Assembly (NCBI RefSeq): GCF_023343835.1
Contig: NC_064433.1
Coordinates: forward strand, 65,618,032-65,682,031
Origin: Lagopus muta
Taxonomy: Eukaryota > Chordata > Aves > Galliformes > Phasianidae
DNA: 64,000 nucleotides
Direction of reading: 5' to 3'
Within the stretch, counting starts at the first letter, position 1; every line of letters begins with the position of its first letter. The notes beneath the pieces were generated by a model. It saw nothing but the letters and a program-made list of their open reading frames with translations. It had not been told where the DNA came from and searched no databases. Below, one piece after another: positions 52,496 to 64,000 of this stretch. Position numbers and translations under genes: made by a program.

Positions 52496-54210
52496 CATAG
52501 TCCATTGCCTAAGTGCACTCTACACCATCCTCTGCACCATCCGCTGCACCATCCGCTGCACCATCCATCGTGGGAGCTCCTTTCGGTGCAGCTTGTCAGC
52601 ATCATCCACCAGACAAGCGCCGCTTTCTGTTTCTCCAGCATTGTCTGTTGGCAGACTGCCCTCTCCAGCACCACCCGTCGTGGGAGTAACCCTCTCCAGT
52701 GCCTTCACCAGTGTCGCCTGTCACAGGAGCGCCCTCTCCATTGCATCTCCAGCATCATCCATCACGGCAGTACCCGCTCCATTTTCCTCTCAAGCTATGT
52801 CTGCAGACGTGTCCAATGCTTGCGCTTTTCCAGCGTCGCCTGTGGTGGTGCGCTGTCTTTTTAGGCTTCTCCAGTGTCATTCTTCACGGGAGCAGCCTCT
52901 TGATTGTCCTCTTCAGCATTCTCCATCATGTGATCACCCTCTCCGTTGCCATCTCCAGCGCCATGCGTTGCAGGAGCACTCTCTTGGTTGAGCTCTCCAG
53001 CACCATGTGTCATGGTTGCTCCGTCTTCACTGCCTTCACTTCGAGTGTGCACCGTTCCTGGCACCATCTGGGGCATCGTTCTTCTGGTGAGCACCGCCTC
53101 TAGCATAGTCCTTACTATGAGCAGCACCTTTTGTAGTGTTGCTAGCATCGTGTATGTGGTGAGCACCGTCTCCAGCACCAGCTCTGGTGTAATCTTTCTG
53201 AACAGCACTTCCTGGAGCACTGCCTCTGGCATCGTCCATTGGCGAAGCGCCTACTCCAACAACATCTACAGCATCATCCGTTGAGGGAGCTCCTTTTTGT
53301 GCAGCTTTCAGCATCAACCACCAGACGAGCGCTGCTTTCTGTATCTCCAGCACTGTCCCTAGGCAGACTGCCCTTTCCAGCATCGCCTGTCCCAGGAGCA
53401 ACCATCTCCAGCATATTCCATCCTGAGACCAACCTCTCAGTTGCCCTTTATAGCATCTTCTCCCAAGGGAGAGCACTCTCATTCGCATTCTCCAATTTCA
53501 TCCATCAGACGAGCACCCTCTCCTTCTGCTTATCTAGCATTCACCTTCACGGGAGCACCCCCACCTTACGCTTCTCCTTTGTCGCCTGTCGTGGGAGCAA
53601 AGCCTCATGCTGCATTTTCAGCTGCATCTGCCATTGGGAGACCACATCCTTCTGCTTCCTCAGCTTTGTTCACTGGAAAAGTTATGCGCCGCCCTGCTTC
53701 AGCAGCACTGCCTGTCTCAGGTGCCCCATCACCTTCTCTGTACTTCTGGAGTATGCCCTGTCAGGCACCGCCTCTAGCATTGTCGTTCTGATGTGTGCCA
53801 TCTCCTGCACTACCTCTTGCCTTGTCCTTCTGGTGAGCACATCTACGGTTTTGCCTTCAGCATTATCCTTCCAGTGAGCACCATCTCCGGTGCCGCCCCT
53901 TGCTTGGCCGTCCTGGTAAGCACATCAGCAGAGCCACCAGTCCCAGAAGCGCCCAGGGCAGCGTAGATTGTTGCGGGAGCGCTGTTTATGGCCTCACGTG
54001 TGGCATCGTCCTTGTGGATGGTGCAATCTCCTGTGCTACCTGTGACATTGTCCTTCTGGCGAGCCATCTCCAGCACCGCCTCTTGCACTGTCCTGATTGT
54101 GAGCAGCATCTTTTGTTGTGCCACTGGCACTGTCTTTCTGGCGAGCACCATCTCCTGCACCGCTTCAGTTTAATCGTTCTGATTATCGCTTTCGGCAGTG
54201 CCTCCTCTGG
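52496..54210. repeat. HOR copy 9, 1,715 bp, B/A hybrid
   Basis: Four CACCATCC elements predict 1,716 bp; a one-base deletion (GCAGCTTTCAGC for GCAGCTTGTCAGC at about 53,305) gives 1,715. Markers are type B up to CCGTTGAGGGAGC (53,278) and type A from CATATTCCATCC (53,410), so the switch lies within about 130 bp. Confidence 0.92.
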
Positions 54211-55902
54211 CATAGTCCATTGCCTAAGTGAACTCTACACCATCCGCTGCACCATCCGCTGCACCATCCATCGTGGGAGCTCCTTTCAGTGCAGCTTGTC
54301 AGCACCATCCACCAGACAAGCGTCGCTTTCTGTTTCTCCAGCATTGTCTGTTGGCAAACTGCCCTCTCCAGCACCACCCGTCGTGGGAGTAACCCTCTCC
54401 AGTGCCTTCACCAGTGTCGCCTGTCACAGGAGCGCCCTCTCCATTGCATCTCCAGCATCATCCATCACGGCAGTACCCGCTCCATTTTCCTCTCAAGCTA
54501 CGCCTGCAGACGTGTCCAATGCTTGCGCTTTTCCAGCGTCGCCAGTGGTGGTGCGCTGTCTTTATAGGCTTCTCCATTGTCATCCTTCATGGGAGCAGCC
54601 TCTTGATTGCCCTCTTCAGCATTCTCCATCGTGTGATCACCCTCTCCGTTGCCATCTCCAGCGCCATGCGTTGCAGGAGCACTCTCTTGGTTGAGCTCTC
54701 CAGCACCATGTGTCATGGTTGCTCCGTCTTCATTGCCTTCCCTTCGAGTGTGCACCGTTCCTGGCACCATCTGTGGCATCATTCTTCTGGTGAGCACCGC
54801 CTCTAGCATAGTCCTTACTATGAGCAGCACCTTTTGTAGTGTTGCTAGCATCGTGTATGTGGTGAGCACCGTCTCCAGCTTCAGCTCTGGTTTAATCTTT
54901 CAGAATCGCACTTCCTCTGGCATCGTCCATTGGCGAAGCGCCTTCTCCAACAACATCTACAGCATCATCCGTTGGGGGAGCTCCTTTTTGTGCAGCTTGT
55001 CAGCATCAACCACCAGACGAGCGCTGCTTTCTGTATCTCCAGCACTGTCCCTAGGCAGACTGCCCTTTCCAGCATCACCTGTCCCGGGAGCAACCATCTC
55101 CAGCATATTCCATCCTGAGACCAACCTCTCAGTTGCCCTTTATAGCATCTTCTCCCAAGGGAGAGCACTCTCATTCGCATTCTCCAATTTCATCCATCAG
55201 ACGAGCACCCTCTCCTTCTGCTTATCTAGCATTCACCTTCACGGGAGCACCCCCACCTTACGCTTCTCCTTTGTCGCCTGTCGTGGGAGCAAAGCCTCAT
55301 GCTGCATTTTCAGCTGCATCTGCCATTGGGAGACCACATCCTTCTGCTTCCTCAGCTTTGTTCACTGGAAAAGTTATGCGCCGCCCTGCTTCAGCAGCAC
55401 TGCCTGTCTCAGGTGCCCCATCACCTTCTCTGTACTTCTGGAGTATGCCCTGTCAGGCACCGCCTCTAGCATCGTCGTTCTGATGTGTGCCATCTCCTGC
55501 ACTACCTCTTGCCTTGTCCTTCTGGTGAGCACATCTACGGTTTTGCCTTCAGCATTATCCTTCCAGTGAGCACCATCTCCGGTGCCGCCCCTTGCTTGGC
55601 CGTCCTGGTAAGCACATCAGCAGAGCCACCAGTCCCAGAAGCGCCCAGGGCAGCGTAGATTGTTGCGGGAGCGCTGTTTATGGCCTCACGTGTGGCATCG
55701 TCCTTGTGGATGGTGCAATCTCCTGTGCTACCTGTGACATTGTCCTTCTGGCGAGCCATCTCCAGCACCGCCTCTTGCACTGTCCTGATTGTGAGCAGCA
55801 TCTTTTGTTGTGCCACTGGCACTGTCTTTCTGGCGAGCACCATCTCCTGCACCGCTTCAGTTTAATCGTTCTGATTATCGCTTTCGGCAGTGCCTCCTCT
55901 GG
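54211..55902. repeat. HOR copy 10, 1,692 bp, type A
   Basis: Three CACCATCC elements predict 1,704 bp. A 12-bp deletion at about 54,915 (CACTTCCTCTGGC for CACTTCCTAGAGCACTGCCTCTGGC) gives 1,692. The deletion removes the in-frame stop of other type-A copies and fuses two frames into 306 codons (54,649-55,569). Confidence 0.92.
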
Positions 55903-57618
55903 CATAGTCCATTGCCTAAGTGCACTCTACACCATCCTCTGCACCATCCGCTGCACCATCCGCTGCACCATCCATCGTGGGAGCTCCTTTCGGTGCAGCT
56001 TGTCAGCATCATCCACCAGACAAGCGCCGCTTTCTGTTTCTCCAGCATTGTCTGTTGGCAGACTGCCCTCTCCAGCACCACCCGTCGTGGGAGTAACCCT
56101 CTCCAGTGCCTTCACCAGTGTCGCCTGTCACAGGAGCGCCCTCTCCATTGCATCTCCAGCATCATCCATCACGGCAGTACCCGCTCCATTTTCCTCTCAA
56201 GCTACGTCTGCAGACGTGTCCAATGCTTGCGCTTTTCCAGCGTCGCCTGTGGTGGTGCGCTGTCTTTTTAGGCTTCTCCAGTGTCATTCTTCACGGGAGC
56301 AGCCTCTTGATTGCCCTCTTCAGCATTCTCCATCGTGTGATCACCCTCTCCGTTGCCATCTCCAGCGCCATGCGTTGCAGGAGCACTCTCTTGGTTGAGC
56401 TCTCCAGCACCATGTGTCATGGTTGCTCCGTCTTCATTGCCTTCCCTTCGAGTGTGCACCGTTCCTGGCACCATCTGTGGCATCGTTCTTCTGGTGAGCA
56501 CCGCCTCTAGCATAGTCCTTACTATGAGCAGCACCTTTTGTAGTGTTGCTAGCATCGTGTATGTGGTGAGCACCGTCTCCAGCACCAGCTCTGGTGTAAT
56601 CTTTCTGAACAGCACTTCCTGGAGCACTGCCTCTGGCATCGTCCATTGGCGAAGCGCCTACTCCAACAACATCTACAGCATCATCCGTTGAGGGAGCTCC
56701 TTTTTGTGCAGCTTGTCAGCATCAACCACCAGACGAGCGCTGCTTTCTGTATCTCCAGCAGTGTCCCTAGGCAGACTACCCTTTCCAGCATCGCCTGTCC
56801 CGGGAGCAACCGTCTCCAGCATAGTCCATCGTGAGACCAACCTCTCAGTTGCCCTTTATAGCATCTTCTCTCACAGGAAAGCACTCTCATTTGGATTCTC
56901 CAATTTCATCCATCATACGAGCACCCTCTCCTTCTGCTTATCTAGCATTCACCTTCACGGGAGCACCCCAACCTTACGCTTCTCCTTTGTCGCCTGTCGT
57001 GGGAGCAAAGCCTCATGCTGCATTTTCAGCTGCATCTGCCATTGGGAGACCACATCCTGCTGCTTCCTCAGCTTTGTTCACTGGAAAAGTTATGCGCTGC
57101 CCTGCTTCAGCAGCACTGCCTGTCTCAGGTGCCCCATCACCTTCTCTGTACTTCTGGAGTATGCCCTGTCAGGCACCGCCTCTAGCATCGTCGTTCTGAT
57201 GTGTGCCATCTCCTGCACTACCTCTTGCCTTGTCCTTCTGGTGAGCACATCTACGGTTTTGCCTTCAGCATTATCCTTCCAGTGAGCACCATCTCCGGTG
57301 CCGCCCCTTGCTTGGTCGTCCTGGTAAGCGCATCAGCAGAGCCACCAGTCCCAGAAGCGCCCAGGGCAGCGTGGATTGTTGCGGGAGCGCTGTTTATGGC
57401 CTCACGTGTGGCATCGTCCTTGTGGATGGTGCAATCTCCTGTGCTACCTGTGACATTGTCCTTCTGGCGAGCCATCTCCAGCACCGCCTCTTGCACTGTC
57501 CTGATTGTGAGCAGCATCTTTTGTTGTGCCACTGGCACTGTCTTTCTGGCGAGCACCATCTCCTGCACCGCTTCAGTTTAATCGTTCTGATTATCGCTTT
57601 CGGCAGTGCCTCCTCTGG
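55903..57618. repeat. HOR copy 11, 1,716 bp, type B
   Basis: Four CACCATCC elements. Type B at both sites, with the CACAGGAAAGCAC sub-variant (56,873) that it shares only with copy 13. Confidence 0.92.
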
Positions 57619-59346
57619 CATAGTCCATTGCCTAAGTGCACTCTACACCATCCTCTGCACCATCCGCTGCACCATCCGCTGCACCATCCGCTGCACCATC
57701 CATCGTGGGAGCTCCTTTCGGTGCAGCTTGTCAGCATCATCCACCAGACAAGCGCCGCTTTCTGTTTCTCCAGCATTGTCTGTTGGCAGACTGCCCTCTC
57801 CAGCACCACCCGTCGTGGGAGTAACCCTCTCCAGTGCCTTCACCAGTGTCGCCTGTCACAGGAGCGCCCTCTCCATTGCATCTCCAGCATCATCCATCAC
57901 GGCAGTACCCGCTCCATTTTCCTCTCAAGCTACGCCTGCAGACGTGTCCAATGCTTGCGCTTTTCCAGCGTCGCCTGTGGTGGTGCGCTGTCTTTTTAGG
58001 CTTCTCCAGTGTCATTCTTCACGGAAGCAGTCGCCTGATTGCCCTCTTCAGCATTCTCCATCGTGTGATCACCCTCTCCGTTGCCATCTCCAGCGCCATG
58101 CGTTGCAGGAGCACTCTCTTGGTTGAGCTCTCCAGCACCATGTGTCATGGTTGCTCCGTCTTCATTGCCTTCCCTTCGAGTGTGCACCGTTCCTGGCACC
58201 ATCTGTGGCATCGTTCTTCTGGTGAGCACCGCCTCTAGCATAGTCCTTACTATGAGCAGCACCTTTTGTAGTGTTGCTAGCATCGTGTATGTGGTGAGCA
58301 CCGTCTCCAGCACCAGCTCTGGTTTAATCTTTCAGAATCGCACTTCCTAGAGCACTGCCTCTGGCATCGTCCATTGGCGAAGCACCTTCTCCAACAACAT
58401 CTACAGCATCATCCGTTGGGGGAGCTCCTTTTTGTGCAGCTTGTCAGCATCAACCACCAGACGAGCGCTGCTTTCTGTATCTCCAGCACTGTCCCTAGGC
58501 AGACTGCCCTTTCCAGCATCACCTGTCCCGGGAGCAACCGTCTCCAGCATAGTCCATCCTGAGACCAACCTCTCAGTTGCCCTTTATAGCATCTTCTCCC
58601 AAGGGAGAGCACTCTCATTCGCATTCTCCAATTTCATCCATCAGACGAGCACCCTCTCCTTCTGCTTATCTAGCATTCACCTTCACGGGAGCACCCCCAC
58701 CTTACGCTTCTCCTTTGTCGCCTGTCGTGGGAGCAAAGCCTCATGCTGCATTTTCAGCTGCATCTGCCATTGGGAGACCACATCCTTCTGCTTCCTCAGC
58801 TTTGTTCACTGGAAAAGTTATGCGCCGCCCTGCTTCAGCAGCACTGCCTGTCTCAGGTGCCCCATCACCTTCTCTGTACTTCTGGAGTATGCCCTGTCAG
58901 GCACCGCCTCTAGCATTGTCGTTCTGATGTGTGCCATCTCCTGCACTACCTCTTGCCTTGTCCTTCTGGTGAGCACATCTACGGTTTTGCCTTCAGCATT
59001 ATCCTTCCAGTGAGCACCATCTCCGGTGCCGCCCCTTGCTTGGTCCTCCAGGTAAGCGCATCAGCAGAGCCACCAGTCCCAGAAGCGCCCAGGGCAGCGT
59101 GGATTGTTGCGGGAGCGCTGTTTATGGCCTCACGTGTGGCATCGTCCTTGTGGATGGTGCAATCTCCTGTGCTACCTGTGACATTGTCCTTCTGGCGAGC
59201 CATCTCCAGCACCGCCTCTTGCACTGTCCTGATTGTGAGCAGCATCTTTTGTTGTGCCACTGGCACTGTCTTTCTGGCGAGCACCATCTCCTGCACCGCT
59301 TCAGTTTAATCGTTCTGATTATCGCTTTCGGCAGTGCCTCCTCTGG
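57619..59346. repeat. HOR copy 12, 1,728 bp, type A
   Basis: Five CACCATCC elements account for the length. A private cluster, GGAAGCAGTCGCCTGATTG (58,024), replaces GGGAGCAGCCTCTTGATTG of the other copies. Type A at both diagnostic sites. Confidence 0.92.
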
Positions 59347-61050
59347 CATAGTCCATTGCCTAAGTGCACTCTACACCATCCTCTGCACCATCCGCTGCAC
59401 CATCCATCGTGGGAGCTCCTTTCGGTGCAGCTTGTCAGCATCATCCACCAGACAAGCGCCGCTTTCTGTTTCTCCAGCATTGTCTGTTGGCAGACTGCCC
59501 TCTCCAGCACCACCCGTCGTGGGAGTAACCCTCTCCAGTGCCTTCACCAGTGTCGCCTGTCACAGGAGCGCCCTCTCCATTGCATCTCCAGCATCATCCA
59601 TCACGGCAGTACCCGCTCCATTTTCCTCTCAAGCTACGTCTGCAGACGTGTCCAATGCTTGCGCTTTTCCAGCGTCGCCTGTGGTGGTGCGCTGTCTTTT
59701 TAGGCTTCTCCAGTGTCATTCTTCACGGGAGCAGCCTCTTGATTGCCCTCTTCAGCATTCTCCATCGTGTGATCACCCTCTCCGTTGCCATCTCCAGCGC
59801 CATGCGTTGCAGGAGCACTCTCTTGGTTGAGCTCTCCAGCACCATGTGTCATGGTTGCTCCGTCTTCATTGCCTTCCCTTCGAGTGTGCACCGTTCCTGG
59901 CACCATCTGTGGCATCGTTCTTCTGGTGAGCACCGCCTCTAGCATAGTCCTTACTATGAGCAGCACCTTTTGTAGTGTTGCTAGCATCGTGTATGTGGTG
60001 AGCACCGTCTCCAGCACCAGCTCTGGTGTAATCTTTCTGAACAGCACTTCCTGGAGCACTGCCTCTGGCATCGTCCATTGGCGAAGCGCCTACTCCAACA
60101 ACATCTACAGCATCATCCGTTGAGGGAGCTCCTTTTTGTGCAGCTTGTCAGCATCAACCACCAGACGAGCGCTGCTTTCTGTATCTCCAGCAGTGTCCCT
60201 AGGCAGACTACCCTTTCCAGCATCGCCTGTCCCGGGAGCAACCGTCTCCAGCATAGTCCATCGTGAGACCAACCTCTCAGTTGCCCTTTATAGCATCTTC
60301 TCTCACAGGAAAGCACTCTCATTTGGATTCTCCAATTTCATCCATCATACGAGCACCCTCTCCTTCTGCTTATCTAGCATTCACCTTCACGGGAGCACCC
60401 CAACCTTACGCTTCTCCTTTGTCGCCTGTCGTGGGAGCAAAGCCTCATGCTGCATTTTCACCTGCATCTGCCATTGGAAGACCACATCCTGCTGCTTCCT
60501 CAGCTTTGTTCACTGGAAAAGTTATGCGCTGCCCTGCTTCAGCAGCACTGCCTGTCTCAGGTGCCCCATCACCTTCTCTGTACTTCTGGAGTATGCCCTG
60601 TCAGGCACCGCCTCTAGCATCGTCGTTCTGATGTGTGCCATCTCCTGCACTACCTCTTGCCTTGTCCTTCTGGTGAGCACATCTACGGTTTTGCCTTCAG
60701 CATTATCCTTCCAGTGAGCACCATCTCCGGTGCCGCCCCTTGCTTGGTCGTCCTGGTAAGCGCATCAGCAGAGCCACCAGTCCCAGAAGCGCCCAGGGCA
60801 GCGTGGATTGTTGCGGGAGCGCTGTTTATGGCCTCACGTGTGGCATCGTCCTTGTGGATGGTGCAATCTCCTGTGCTACCTGTGACATTGTCCTTCTGGC
60901 GAGCCATCTCCAGCACCGCCTCTTGCACTGTCCTGATTGTGAGCAGCATCTTTTGTTGTGCCACTGGCACTGTCTTTCTGGCGAGCACCATCTCCTGCAC
61001 CGCTTCAGTTTAATCGTTCTGATTATCGATTTCGGCAGTGCCTCCTCTGG
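59347..61050. repeat. HOR copy 13, 1,704 bp, type B
   Basis: Three CACCATCC elements. Type B with CACAGGAAAGCAC. It carries TTTTCACCTGCATCTGCC (60,457), otherwise seen in left-block copy 2 (6,267), a variant shared across the satellite. Confidence 0.92.
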
Positions 61051-62766
61051 CATAGTCCATTGCCTAAGTGCACTCTACACCATCCTCTGCACCATCCGCT
61101 GCACCATCCGCTGCACCATCCATTGTGGGAGCTCCTTTCGGTGCAGCTTGTCAGCATCATCCACCAGACAAGCGCCGCTTTCTGTTTCTCCAGCATTGTC
61201 TGTTGGCAGACTGCCCTCTCCAGCACCACCCGTCGTGGGAGTAACCCTCTCCAGTGCCTTCACCAGTGTCGCCTGTCACAGGAGCGCCCTCTCCATTGCA
61301 TCTCCAGCATCATCCATCACGGCAGTACCCGCTCCATTTTCCTCTCAAGCTACGTCTGCAGACGTGTCCAATGCTTGCGCTTTTCCAGCGTCGCCTGTGG
61401 TGGTGCGCTGTCTTTTTAGGCTTCTCCAGTGTCATTCTTCACGGGAGCAGCCTCTTGATTGCCCTCTTCAGCATTCTCCATCGTGTGATCAGCCTCTCCG
61501 TTGCCATCTCCAGCGCCATGCGTTGCAGGAGCACTCTCTTGGTTGAGCTCTCCAGCACCATGTGTCATGGTTGCTCCGTCTTCATTGCCTTCCCTTCGAG
61601 TGTGCACCGTTCCTGGCACCATCTGTGGCATCGTTCTTCTGGTGAGCACCGCCTCTAGCATAGTCCTTACTATGAGCAGCACCTTTTGTAGTGTTGCTAG
61701 CATCGTGTATGTGGTGAGTACCGTCTCCAGCACCAGCTCTGGTGTAATCTTTCTGAACAGCACTTCCTGGAGCACTGCCTCTGGCATCATCCATAGGCGA
61801 AACGCCTACTCCAACAACATCTACAGCATCATCCGTTGAGGGAGCTCCTTTTTGTGCAGCTTGTCAGCATCAACCACCAGACGAGCGCTGCTTTCTGTAT
61901 CTCCAGCACTGTCCCTAGGCAGACTACCCTTTCCAGCATCGCCTGTCCCGGGAGCAACCGTCTCCAGCATAGTCCATCGTGAGACCAACCTCTCAGTTGC
62001 CCTTTATAGCATCTTCTCTCACAGGAGAGCACTCTCATTTGGATTCTCCAATTTCATCCATCATACGAGCACCCTCTCCTTCTGCTTATCTAGCATTCAC
62101 CTTCACGGGAGCACCCCAACCTTACGCTTCTCCTTTGTCGCCTGTCGTGGGAGCAAAGCCTCATGCTGCATTTTCAGCTGCATCTGCCATTGGAAGACCA
62201 CATCCTGCTGCTTCCTCAGCTTTGTTCACTGGAAAAGTTATGCGCTGCCCTGCTTCAGCAGCACTGCCTGTCTCAGGTGCCCCATCACCTTCTCTGTACT
62301 TCTGGAGTATGCCCTGTCAGGCACCGCCTCTAGCATCGTCGTTCTGATGTGTGCCATCTCCTGCACTACCTCTTGCCTTGTCCTTCTGGTGAGCACATCT
62401 ACGGTTTTGCCTTCAGCATTATCCTTCCAGTGAGCACCATCTCCGGTGCCGCCCCTTGCTTGGTCGTCCTGGTAAGCGCATCAGCAGAGCCACCAGTCCC
62501 AGAAGCGCCCAGGGCAGCGTGGATTGTTGCGGGAGCGCTGTTTATGGCCTCACGTGTGGCATCGTCCTTGTGGATGGTGCAATCTCCTGTGCTACCTGTG
62601 ACATTGTCCTTCTGGCGAGCCATCTCCAGCACCGCCTCTTGCACTGTCCTGATTGTGAGCAGCATCTTTTGTTGTGCCACTGGCACTGTCTTTCTGGCGA
62701 GCACCATCTCCTGCACCGCTTCAGTTTAATCGTTCTGATTATCGCTTTCGGCAGTGCCTCCTCTGG
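61051..62766. repeat. HOR copy 14, 1,716 bp, type B
   Basis: Four CACCATCC elements ending CCATTGTGGG, as in copy 4. Private changes include CATCCATAGGCGAAACGCC (61,788). Type B at both diagnostic sites. Confidence 0.92.
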
Positions 62767-64000
62767 CATAGTCCATTGCCTAAGTGAACTCTACACCATC
62801 CGCTGCACCATCCATCGTGGGAGCTCCTTTCGGTGCAGCTTGTCAGCATCATCCACCAGACAAGCGCCGCTTTCTGTTTCTCCAGCATTGTCTGTTGGCA
62901 GACTGCCCTCTCCAGCACCACCCGTCGTGGGAGTAACCCTCTCCAGTGCCTTCACCAGTGTCGCCTGTCACAGGAGCGCCCTCTCCATTGCATCTCCAGC
63001 ATCATCCATCACGGCAGTACCCGCTCCATTTTCCTCTCAAGCTACGCCTGCAGACGTGTCCAATGCTTGCGCTTTTCCAGCGTCGCCTGTGGTGGTGCGC
63101 TGTCTTTTTAGGCTTCTCCAGTGTCATTCTTCACGGGAGCAGCCTCTTGATTGCCCTCTTCAGCATTCTCCATCGTGTGATCACCCTCTCCGTTGCCATC
63201 TCCAGCGCCATGCGTTGCAGGAGCACTCTCTTGGTTGAGCTCTCCAGCACCATGTGTCATGGTTGCTCCGTCTTCATTGCCTTCCCTTCGAGTGTGCACC
63301 GTTCCTGGCACCATCTGTGGCATCGTTCTTCTGGTGAGCACCGCCTCTAGCATAGTCCTTACTATGAGCAGCACCTTTTGTAGTGTTGCTAGCATCGTGT
63401 ATGTGGTGAGCACCGTCTCCAGCACCAGCTCTGGTGTAATCTTTCTGAACAGCACTTCCTGGAGCACTGCCTCTGGCATCGTCCATTGGCGAAGCGCCTA
63501 CTCCAACAACATCTACAGCATCATCCGTTGGGGGAGCTCCTTTTTGTGCAGCTTGTCAGCATCAACCACCAGACGAGCGCTGCTTTCTGTATCTCCAGCA
63601 CTGTCCCTAGGCAGACTGCCCTTTCCAGCATCACCTGTCCCGGGAGCAACCGTCTCCAGCATAGTCCATCCTGAGACCAACCTCTCAGTTGCCCTTTATA
63701 GCATCTTCTCCCAAGGGAGAGCACTCTCATTCGCATTCTCCAATTTCATCCATCAGACGAGCACCCTCTCCTTCTGCTTATCTAGCATTCACCTTCACGG
63801 GAGCACCCCCACCTTACGCTTCTCCTTTGTCGCCTGTCGTGGGAGCAAAGCCTCATGCTGCATTTTCAGCTGCATCTGCCATTGGGAGACCACATCCTTC
63901 TGCTTCCTCAGCTTTGTTCACTGGAAAAGTTATGCGCCGCCCTGCTTCAGCAGCACTGCCTGTCTCAGGTGCCCCATCACCTTCTCTGTACTTCTGGAGT
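62767..64000. repeat. HOR copy 15, cut by the window end, B/A hybrid
   Basis: Two CACCATCC elements. Markers are type B up to GAAGCGCCTACTCC (63,493) and type A from CCGTTGGGGGAGC (63,524) onward. Its switch point thus lies in a roughly 30-bp interval different from that of copy 9. The array continues beyond the window. Confidence 0.92.

Overview
The window looks like avian nuclear DNA, most likely galliform (chicken-like). The evidence is two 3'-end fragments of CR1-type LINEs in the first 0.8 kb, vertebrate-style promoter and splice motifs near 1.5-2.4 kb, and very long G-poor tandem repeats of the kind found on avian microchromosomes or sex chromosomes. The chromosome assignment is inference. 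I recognise no known protein-coding gene, RNA gene, CRISPR array or prokaryotic feature. Nearly all long open frames are by-products of repeats whose sequence lacks stops.

Layout. (1) 1-2,640 is ordinary flanking sequence: two CR1 fragments, a GC-box/CCAAT/CRE/MYB cluster (1,475-1,648), a consensus splice donor (1,718), a 25-A tract and a good splice acceptor (2,408). (2) 2,640-3,364 is a degenerate minisatellite of about 42 bp (14 codons). (3) 3,365-6,890 and 42,311-64,000 form a macrosatellite built from such 42-bp-like monomers, organised as a higher-order repeat (HOR) of 1.69-1.73 kb. I see 15 HOR copies, 13 of them whole or split and the last cut by the window end. (4) 6,891-42,310 is a 35.4-kb satellite of CTCTAACACACACC followed by ACC triplets. 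It has almost no G on the + strand. It contains a tandem duplication of about 12.3 kb (about 7,395-19,738 and 19,765-31,910), blocks of homogeneous 20-, 23- and 26-bp units, and decayed edges.

How the parts relate. The 35-kb array splits one macrosatellite unit. The left part stops, and the right part resumes, at the site where every other right-hand copy carries a variable 12-bp CACCATC-containing repeat (2-5 copies). Removing the array restores one unit of about 1.69 kb. The simplest reading is that the CAC-rich array grew out of that small repeat and was later enlarged by a 12-kb duplication. Since then the two macrosatellite flanks have homogenised separately: all left copies share variants absent from all right copies.

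The promoter-like segment at 1.5-1.7 kb points into the repeats. With its MYB and CRE motifs it makes the locus a candidate for germline transcription, for example as a repeat-derived long noncoding RNA or piRNA precursor. This is a hypothesis with specific tests, not something the sequence proves. All counts and coordinates were read by eye, and boundaries inside repeats may be off by one unit.
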